A stretch of 64,000 nucleotides of DNA from Geosiphon pyriformis. Lineage: Eukaryota; Glomeromycota; Glomeromycetes; Archaeosporales; Geosiphonaceae. This document shows, piece by piece, positions 55,860-64,000 of this stretch. The stretch's first letter is position 1. Every line of letters begins with the position of its first letter. A model generated the notes under the pieces. That model was not told where the DNA came from. It made no database searches and saw only the letters and a list, made by a program, of their open reading frames with translations. The DNA lies in contig JAAOMT010000426.1 in assembly GCA_016748015.1 (NCBI GenBank), forward strand, positions 207,113-271,112. The letters run 5' to 3'. The position numbers were made by a program, and so were the translations under genes.

Positions 55860-56360
55860 GAGGATCAAGACTCCATCAAGCAATGCCTGGAGGAGGATCT
55901 CCTGAGTGGTATTTTCATCTCTGTCTATTACCAAGAGTTATAAACTTCGAACCTTCGGATGCTTTTTATGTCACCAAACTAGTTATAAGTCTTGGATGTG
56001 TAAACCTCATTTTGTAGGACAACACGGACTCCTAACTCCTCGGCCTTGACGAACAGAAGTTGACGGAAACGGTAATATGTACAGTAGGGCGTTTTTCGGA
56101 CAGTTTTTTCTATATTCGCAATCTTTTTCTTTTGTTTGAAGAATCTCGCGTAATTTTTTCGCCAGATCTGGTACCTCAAACTCTCAAGTGAAGAACACGA
56201 TCGTCTTTCCGTAAATTTCAACCTGTAGACGCGCAATCCTTCATCGTATGTGCGAAACTGGTTACGCTTTGAAGTAGAGGTCATCCATAACTTGCACAGA
56301 CGAATAATTCGTCCGATATCACAAGAATCTATTTTACCTACGCCTCCAGAGTGAAGGGGT
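55860..56360 (-). mobile_element. Fanzor (eukaryotic TnpB-like) nuclease relic
   Basis: The minus strand reads CDIGRIIRLCKLWMTSTSK, YDEGLRVYRLKF, YYRFRQLLFVKAEELGVRVV, LQNEVYTSKT, then after disruptions DRDENTTQEILLQALLDGV. These match, in order, the DIGRIYRLC segment, the HYRFRQxLLxKAEExGV helix, the NExYTSKTC start of the zinc finger and the DRDxNGARxI RuvC-III motif of Fanzor/TnpB proteins. TnpB and Fanzor proteins are RNA-guided nucleases with a RuvC active site. Here the zinc-finger Cys positions are lost (SKTYN), stops lie between the finger and DRD, NGAR is changed to NTTQ, and no RuvC-I Asp is found. It is a dead copy. The N-terminal half is absent or unrecognisable. Confidence 0.72.
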
Positions 56361-56461
56361 GCATCTTGTTGTCGCTATGTATTACAGTCCTGCGGATAAT
56401 TTTTTTTTAAATTGCAAGATTTTTTCAAAAATAAACCTAGAAGATTTAATCATTAATAAAA

Positions 56462-57605
56462 ATGCTTTAATATGTGTGAAAATTAATATTTAATATGGCC
56501 CCTTCTGCATTTATACAAGCTTGAATGCAGGCAGACATGCTACAAATTTTTTTAAGTACCATATCTTCTAAAAGGTTTTCCCATTCTTTTACTAGCTCAA
56601 TGAAATCTCCAGAGACACCCTTTTTTTTGCCTCATTCCTTTTACTTTTTTCTCTGAAATATGTTTTTAAATAGCCATTCTCGGCAGAGTTGAGGCTAGGC
56701 TATATGATGGACACGGTAGAACACGACATGGAAATCTTGTTTGGAGGTCATCACGCACATTTTTATTGAAGGTGAAGGGTGGAATGACAATGCAGCCAAG
56801 CTTTGAGAGCTTTTCCCGAAAAGTTTATTTGCCGACTCCGAACCCTGGATGCATTTCTTTGAGCCCTTTGATTTTGGCTGCCATTTTTGTAAAGTAGGGG
56901 GCGTAACGTTGACAAGAGCGAAGAGGAACACCATTTAGTTTGGCGATTGCGGTGTATTGCGGTGATCATTGCGTCAAAAGTTACGGGTTAGGGTGTATTA
57001 GGTAGGTGATGGCAGGAATAAATGAGAGGTTGTATGACATCAAGGGTAACCAAAAATAACATTGGCGCGTCAGCCTTTTTCACAAGGAGGTTAAGTAATG
57101 CGACAAATTTTGCCAAAAACATTGGCACCGTTACTTTCCGTCGGGACTGTATGCTAATAATTCGTCTCATGCTGTCAGCGCCAAATATAAGCAACCTCGT
57201 AGGAGCATGTTGAGACGGACGACGGCTCTACAAAACTCTCGTTTGCCCAGACAGCCAAACCATCATCGAAAAGAAAATCCTTTTAGGAAAATGTCATAGG
57301 CTTGAGCTATTTCTTTTCCGTAATGTCATTTTGCATGTTTAACATAAAACAACACAACGTCTTTTGTTCCGCCCCACTGTGATATTAAAGGGAAATCTCA
57401 CCAAATCCATCCATCACTTCAAGAGCTGGTTCGGATGGTGGTCGGGATACACCCTGAGCAGCGTTGGAGAGTTTCCTCCAAGCGTTGTCGCCTGTGTGTG
57501 CTACCGTTTTTTTGGTTTTCATCTTGCACTTGGCACTAGAGACGGGCGTAGAGATAATTTCTCCTGGTAACGAAGGTAGTGGGGGCGGTAATGGCTGCAT
57601 TTTGG
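56462..57605 (-). mobile_element. Tc1/mariner-type DDE transposase relic
   Basis: The minus strand begins with ATG at about 57600: LPGEIISTPVSSAKCKMKTK followed by RPPSEPALEVMDGFGEISL, which resembles the N-terminal helix-turn-helix and PxxGRP linker of Tc1 transposases. Later frames give LLIFGADSMRRIISIQSRRK, VRDDLQTRFPCRVLPCPSYS, LNSAENGYLKTYF and SACIQACINAEGA. These correspond to the LPWPPYSPDLNPIENVW segment, whose Glu is the last catalytic acid (here NSAEN), and to the CQACIxAEGG C terminus. Several frameshifts and stops separate them. Total length, about 1.1 kb, matches a full mariner transposase. Terminal inverted repeats could not be identified by eye. Confidence 0.68.
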
Positions 57606-60273
57606 TATGTTAGTTCGCTAAAAAGGGAAGAGATATCGTAAAGATGGGTGTCAGATGGATATGTCTTAATCTAATGTGCGGATAAAATACATGGGAAGAG
57701 AAAAAGGTAAGATAACAAAAAAGGAGGTGTCACGTTTCTTAGCTATTTTTATTGCTCAGCAACTGTGAGGATGCAAATACAGATAGTGTTGCAACTTTCA
57801 TCAACATGCAAATGCTCTTATTTTGAGAGGTATCTAATTTTACGTATTGTTTTTTCATGTTACAGCCACTGTCAAAGAGCTATTACGAGAAGATCTTAAT
57901 TAAAAATTGCCAATGCATTGATTTTCAGTATGTGATACAGACATCAAAATTAGAAAACCACAATGCACTAACAGTGAGCATCTTTTTTTTATAATGATGA
58001 TTTATTTTTATAATGATGACAATTAATTTTTATTTCTTTAAGAAGGCACTGTAGGTTTGGTTTGACAATGATAATACTCTATCCCTTTTTAAATATTATG
58101 GCTAGATTTGGGCACAATAACTTTTAATTGAATAGAAACTCATTTGAATGCTGCAAAAATAAAAAAATCAACAAAGTGTGGGTAGATGGAAGTGGCTAGT
58201 TCACCCTGGGATGCTCACGCAATCATCAATTTAGTGTCAATATTACAAAACAAGTAACGTATTTTGCATAATTTAGATTGTTCTTTGTTTTTTCCCAGAC
58301 ACTTGCCTATGCATTGAACATGCTTCCAGCCGGTCACTTTCTTTCCTGCCGAACTCGCTTTTTGCTGTTATGCCCTTTTATTTTAATGGTCGCGGCAAAT
58401 ACAAATCGATTCTTCGAATTATGGCAATACTCCATGTAAACTAATTTATGTACTATGCTTGATATTCATATATGCATTTTCTGTTATTTTTATAGGGAGA
58501 GATTGCCAAATAGGAAGTATTAATGAAGGAAATCAGTCGAGAGTGTACATTACGTACAAAATTCGTCTATTATTGAAAATTTCCCTACTTGGCGACCGTA
58601 TCATTTATCAATCCATTCATTTTTCTGAATTTCACAACAGGAAAATTTATAACTTTAAAGCAAAAAAATCAAATATGTAAACTCACAAAACTATAGTTTG
58701 GATTTCGACAAATTTGGTAACACGAATCCATCGCAGAAATGAATTTTAAAACCCCAAGTTTAATAATTTAATGTTCGCTTACCATGAATCTTCCAGGACT
58801 TTAGTTGGAGTCGAATCTTTTTTTGCCCAAATAACTTTTGTATCCTATGATATCTCAACACTTTCATGGCTGAGAACTAAGCTTTTCTGTGATCATATCT
58901 TTATGGAATTTTACAAGTTCAGCCAAATTTTCAGATGATATCGTATCAAATGAAAAAGTCTCATACCCTGTTCTCATCGTCCTTCAACTAAAAATTGATC
59001 ATGATCTCGATGCAAGTGGTGATCTTGTAGAAAAGTTGTTTAAGAAGAGGTTCTATAGATTTGAGCGCTTTTCAAACACATTTACATTGGTATTTGTTTG
59101 GTTGAATCATCTCTTTTGATAGTTCTTTGAGATCTTCACAAAAGATTGTTGTCCTCTTCAAATTACATCGTCAAACTTCGAAGATATTGCACAAAATCTT
59201 AAATTTTTCCTGGTACATTATAGTAATATTCCAAAAGTATAAACTCGATCTTGAATTAAGATTGCAATATTTCTAGAGCTTGCGTAAGTCTTTCCTTGGG
59301 ACGGAATACGCGCATGTTCAACAAAAAATATCGGTACTTTTTTTGCTTTTGTTCTCATACCTCTCATATATTTATTTCAAATATTTGATGATGCATAACG
59401 AGCATTATGAATAAGCAAATAGTAATAGCAGATAATATTATAATAAAATGGAAAAAAAGACGACTATAACACTGTAAGTATGTGTATATGCGAGCTTTGA
59501 GGAAAATAAAATTATTATATAAATAAAGGTTAGAGTTCCCGAACAAATAAGAATGGGTTAAGCGAAAAAAGTTGTAAGAGACGAGAACCCAAATAGCGAA
59601 AATTTCAAAAATTATATGTATATGTATATGTATGTATGTATAAAACTAAATATAATGCAAAATTTTTGTACAACTAGAGAAGAAAAAATGAGAATGAAAT
59701 GAAAAATGAAATCACATCAAATAAGGAAGGATTTCCTGGGGAACCGAAAAGTATATCCGGAATCTCCCAATAATATAATATTTAAAAATAAAAATAATAA
59801 TAATAAAGTTATAATAGTAGTAATAATAATAATAATAATAATAATGAGTAAAAATGAGAAAAATAGACAAAAAATTAAAATCTTTTGTGTGTATATGTAA
59901 AAGAATTTTTGCTGAATTTTTTGTTTTTCTATCTCTAAAAAAAATTTGAAGACGTTAAAAAAAGGGAAATAATTTTTCTAATGACCAAGTATACAGAAGT
60001 AAACCCAACCCAATTTTTAACCCAGAATAAAATACAAATGGTACAGAGGTATAGGAAGTTCCTGCCCAAAAAAAGAAACACCGCATATTTACAATACCCG
60101 CGTGAGTCTCAAAAGGAAGCAGATACAAGAATCGATCGGTAAAAGCTTCCAGATTAATTGCCTTTACGTGTTTTCAAAATTCGATAAGGCGGCAGCTCAC
60201 ACCAGTGACCAAAATAATTATTTAAAAAAAACTAATTTTGTGGCAAGCGTTTCTGCTGAATGATAATGATAAA

Positions 60274-60312
<39 letters not shown>

Positions 60313-60350
60313 AATGATGATGATGATGTGTTGTATTGTGTTGTGTTGTT
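57606..60350. other. Intergenic DNA and 3' flank of the NDT80-type gene
   Basis: No gene was recognised. A frame at about 58889-59119 has balanced composition (FSDDIVSNEKVSYPVLIVLQ) but no known match. ATGT repeats lie near 59616-59640, an AAT repeat near 59785-59845, and a GAT microsatellite at about 60263-60330. The right part probably holds the 3' UTR of the minus-strand gene. Confidence 0.45.
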
Positions 60351-61034
60351 TTATAATTTATCAGCTTCCTCCATTTTGCCCATGCGATAATTCATGTTTA
60401 ATTGCCCAAGATTTTTACCCAACTCCGAGGTTGGTGTTGAGTTTGTACTGCCATGATTTGACGAGGGTGACCTTGATCCATGATGATCATTTCCATTTGC
60501 ACCATTGGCTCCATTGTTTTTTGGATCACCGTTAATTGGAGGACTAGAGACGTGATGTTGACCATTAGTAGGATTTTGCGATAAAGGACCATCAGATCTT
60601 GATGGCTGTTGCGGAGATACACGACCGTGGCGTTGATATCCGTTTGGGTGATGTTGATCGTTATCAGAATGATAGCCGCCGTGATGTTGAGATGGATTAT
60701 TTGGCATAGGACCGTTATGATACATTCCGAATCCGTCGACGTATTCTTGAGAATGGAAGCCGGGAGAAGTTAGAGGATGGTCTGGTAATTCGGAAGATTG
60801 TGGAATTTGAATCTTCATGAATGGTTTTGAAGAGGAAGAATTTATATTCGCCCCCGTTCGATTATGCCGTGACTCAAATGATGAGAAGGCGGAATGCGGG
60901 GTCGAATTAGCTGCAACAAAAAAAGCATAATGATAAAAAGAAATAGATCACGAACCATTTTTTGTGGCCGGATAAGGAAGATTGAGGTAGAGTTGGGCAT
61001 GGGTAAAGATAAGATTTGTTGTTGATGTTGATGT

Positions 61035-61077
<43 letters not shown>

Positions 61078-63417
61078 GAGGAGGAGGGAGAAGGAGCGAG
61101 AGACAACGATTTACGATCAGATTAAGATAATGAAACCATCGCAGCGAGATGATCAAGAATCATGAGAGCAAGTATCGCCAATAAAAAATTTATTGTTTAT
61201 CAAACTTACCTTCTCCATTATGCATATCCATACCAACTGATTGATGATGTTGGTGGTGGGGTGGTATGTGCTGAATTTTTTGATCATGAGGTCCATGATC
61301 TAGATTAGGATTGTGATACATGTCAGGATTTGAGGATTCACCTGGATTAACATCAGAGATGCTTGGGACCATGTATGGTTGATGAGGATGTTGAGGATGG
61401 AAAGGAGTGGTTGGAGTATTTGGTGTGCTCATGATCAGGGATAGGGTATCATTTCGCATCGGACTTGGATTGCTGACCGGGGGGTATCCGGTGAATTGGG
61501 AATATTGATAAGAGAAAGGACTACCACTATAATCTCCTTGCATCACTCCTGGACCACCATTAGTTGGCGGATTGTGGAAATTCAAGTGACGTTCATTCGG
61601 AAAAGCGGGATTCATACCCAATGGATTGTATCGATCATGATTATCGGCATAGTGACCAGGGCTTCGGCCACGAACTACCAATGCGACTGAAGTGGAAGTT
61701 GCGACTCGATGATGTTCACCATTTTCGACTTGAGCATAAAGATCCACCATTATAACGTAGTATTGTTGAGCTGCACGACGTTTACCGTTGTTGGCAGTTG
61801 CCGTCTTAAATTGGATACGTTCAAAGGTGACGATATTTGAATTTGATCCCACTGAACTCAGGTTCAAATTACCACCGGCACGGATTGGTTTTGACATTGG
61901 AACCATTTGAGGTCCTTTATCTCGTTTTGGAGTATGTTGTACCAACTCAATCTTTTTGTCACTGTTCGACACTCGAGCCGTGATTCCTAAGAGGAACTGA
62001 GTAACGGTATGATATTGACCATCGACTTCAATCAAGCAAGGAGTTTCCGATTCGTTCAATTGCATTGAACTGCCATTCGTGGTAATAGAGAAGGCGCTAC
62101 TTATTTGAAAGTAGTTTCTTCGATAACAAGTCCAATCACTATCAGCCAAAAAGAAGCCACGATCCACCTTGGAATTTATGCGAAGTTTATAGCTAAAAAA
62201 TAGAAAGACGAGTAAAGTCAGTTTATGACCATGATGCAGGAGAAGAGCTTCGAAAATATGAGAAAACTTTGAGGTTGAACGAAACGGTAATCACCTATTT
62301 CCGCGATCCATGCTGTAAACGTTATAATGCTGTTTTGTTTGGGAAAAGAATGGGGCAGCATCAACGGGGTAACCCATTGCGTCTGATCTTCGCTTTCTCG
62401 TGCCATTAGTGGGGAACGGTGTAGATGGAAATGTTGATGTTGTGAAGGGTTGAGTGGGAACATCCATTCTCTTACGATCTGACACGCTATTTAAATTTTG
62501 TGATGTATTATTAGGGTTTGATCCATTTGTGCGGGGTGTGGTAGGAGAATTAGGTCCGCTCATTGGGACGTAACTAACGTGTTAGGAAAGAGAGGAAGAG
62601 CAGAATGTTTTCATTTCATGTTAATGCAAAGCATATGGAACCACGAAGAATTATGATTGTTGATATGAAAGCATTGGTTGCCACAAATTCCATCAAACAT
62701 TTCATTCTTAAATGACTACATACTCTCCCATGAAAACTAATATTGAATTTTGATATTTACCCTGGATATGAAGCTCCCCTTGGCGCTGTGTCCATTTCTT
62801 GTTTTGGCGGATTCATGTACAATGGATGGCTAGCCTCGTGTACTGGGCTGTATAAAAATAAAATGAATTATTTGATGAATTTTGTCCGATGAAATTTTGA
62901 AAAGTTGACCATTAATGGTGGTCAGTGAGAACTTGCGTTTGCGTGTAGTGAGTTAGGTGTGAATTTATTGGTGGGCCAGGAGGGTAATTTTTTGTCACGC
63001 CATGACTTGGACGGTTCATAAAATTGAACCAATGGAGGACAGCAAAGGCTGCAAAATTTCTCTTTTATTACCAAAGAGCAAAAAGAAACACGAGGCCAAA
63101 ATTTTACCATAAATCGAATTGCTATCAAAAATGACATTCATTAATTTCACTCACAAACGAATGCTAGTATCATGATTTTGCGTTTTGCTTTCCACCAATA
63201 AATACGTGCACAAAAACTTTTGCAGCAACACGCAGGGACGACAAAATATTTCAGGCTATTACTCCGCATTTTCCATAAAAGTGGGTTAAACTTACATTTG
63301 TGGATGCATTGGACCTTGAGGGTGTTGATTATCGTAGACGGTATAAGGGGGCATGAAGTTTTCCCCAGGCATAGTGTTCATTTGTGGATGGGGGTGGTGA
63401 GGTGAGGGTGGTATTGG

Positions 63418-63455
<38 letters not shown>

Positions 63456-63486
63456 GAATAGACCACTTTTCTTCAGATATGTTCAT
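60351..63486 (-). CDS. NDT80/PhoG-family transcription factor (VIB-1/XprG-like)
   Basis: Minus-strand exons 63486-63296, 62847-62761, 62573-62295, 62192-61210 and 60910-60351 give 699 residues, and all phases match. NDT80/PhoG factors have an Ig-like (s-type) DNA-binding domain; fungal members control meiosis, phosphatase and protease secretion or cell death. Residues 11-23 are a Gln run, then Pro/His-rich sequence; a basic RKRRSDAM patch lies before the domain. The DNA-binding domain (about 180-375) shows YKLRINSKVDRGFFLADSDW, CYRRNYFQISSAF, FLLGITARVSNSDKKIELVQ, IVTFERIQFKTATANNGKRR, YYVIMVDLYAQV and SVALVVRGRSPGHY. The second half is low-complexity His/Pro/Asn/Ser. I chose the ATG at 63486 because no upstream in-frame ATG exists. 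Intron 4 carries a GAT/CAT microsatellite. Transcription is towards the left; the region right of 63486 is the promoter and leader. Confidence 0.93.
61020..61074. repeat. Trinucleotide microsatellite inside intron 4 of the NDT80-type gene
   Basis: TTGATG units followed by about a dozen GAT units lie between exons 4 and 5, so they are removed by splicing and do not encode the His run that a direct translation suggests. Confidence 0.85.
63418..63456 (-). repeat. CAA repeat encoding a 13-Gln run
   Basis: A TTG repeat on the plus strand reads as pure CAA codons in exon 1 of the NDT80-type factor. A pure codon tract is expected to vary in length between strains. Confidence 0.9.
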
Positions 63487-64000
63487 AATAGGACCTGGGT
63501 AAGTTTTCCGTGGTCGATCGAGGAAAGGAGTTAATTTTGGGAACACCGTTAAACAACTTCGTGGCGAATAACAATAGATTCTTGTTGTTGTTGTTGTCAA
63601 TGTATATGCGTTTCAAGAATGGTGAGGTATGAAAGAAAATTCCAAAACTGTGAAAAATTGAACGGAAGAGAGAAAATTGGTTAATAAAAAAATAAACAAA
63701 AATGGTTGTTTTTGGTGGTTCTAGGGGGAAGTATATTTGCGTTGGTTTGAGTTTCTTACACCATGAAAAAATTTGATGGCAAAACGCGGCGCTGCTGTTT
63801 TATTCACGGAGCCCCAAACAATGATTAAGCAACAAAGGGAGCTAACCACTAGCAGGGACCATAAAACAAACAATTAATTTATGATGGCATACAAACAGCT
63901 AAGCTTATTGTTTTCCAATAAATCAATTGGTGAAATTAAATTTCTTTTACCAGTAAATAGAAAGAAAAGATTTTAAAAAACGATTGGTCTGACGCATAGG
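63487..64000. other. 5' leader and promoter region of the NDT80-type gene
   Basis: No frame with an ATG extends the protein upstream. A second TTG repeat lies at 63582-63597. Nothing else was recognised up to the end of the window. Confidence 0.5.

Noticed and set aside
57022-57213. Plus-strand frame with PNISNLVGAC ending
   Set aside because: It is antisense to the mariner transposase relic, which gives family-like motifs on the minus strand.
60260-60345. Frame encoding a Met run at the left end of the NDT80-type gene
   Set aside because: It is the translation of a GAT/ATG microsatellite just beyond the stop codon of the minus-strand gene.
61020-61074. His/Gln run as part of the NDT80-type protein
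   Set aside because: The repeat lies inside intron 4; the exon junction 61210/60910 keeps frame and family-like sequence without it.

Overview
The window looks like nuclear DNA of an arbuscular mycorrhizal fungus (Glomeromycotina, Rhizophagus-like). The reasons are very AT-rich intergenic DNA, genes broken by many short introns (about 55-105 nt), and several protein families I know from that lineage. These are the TKL-like kinase with a degenerate loop, the F-box/leucine-rich family with a WLFSC..VNRTWCR-type start, a lineage-expanded family of unknown function, and LINE relics. Species cannot be fixed from the sequence.

Layout, left to right. 1-5.2 kb: one two-exon gene of unknown function (1885-3011) with a GC-AG intron, then non-coding DNA. 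5.2-15.9 kb: an extremely AT-rich block holding at least two decayed LINE retrotransposons in the same (minus) orientation. 16.5-18.7 kb: RNA 3'-terminal phosphate cyclase in 14 exons. 19.0-20.3 kb: an ACBD6-like acyl-CoA-binding plus ankyrin protein. 23.1-23.5 kb: a small membrane protein. 23.5-28.5 kb: non-coding DNA with microsatellites and a 93-base T run. 28.6-31.6 kb: a fused BIO3-BIO1 biotin-synthesis gene that appears to be decaying. 32.5-34.9 kb: a broken member of a Glomeromycotina-specific family on the minus strand. 35.9-36.7 kb: another broken gene. 38.0-39.8 kb: a ZIP zinc transporter (minus). 41.0-41.2 kb: a small inverted-repeat element. 43.8-45.3 kb: an F-box/LRR protein (minus). 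47.2-48.0 kb: a WW-domain protein. 48.6-49.1 kb: a retroelement protease fragment. 49.4-50.1 kb: a mitochondrial-looking protein. 50.9 kb: tRNA-Leu(AAG). 51.3-53.6 kb: a kinase-fold protein with a tail of symmetric micro-exons. 55.9-57.6 kb: remains of a Tc1/mariner transposase immediately beside remains of a Fanzor (eukaryotic TnpB-like) protein. 60.3-63.5 kb: an NDT80/PhoG-family transcription factor (minus).

Gene models were built by hand. Each exon chain given as complete keeps one open frame through GT-AG (rarely GC-AG) junctions and reproduces known family motifs across the joins. The intact genes are unrelated housekeeping or signalling genes and do not form a pathway. The most notable items are the adjacent mariner and Fanzor relics, the nested LINE relics with C-to-T style decay, the decaying biotin gene, and the run of phase-1 micro-exons in the kinase-like gene.
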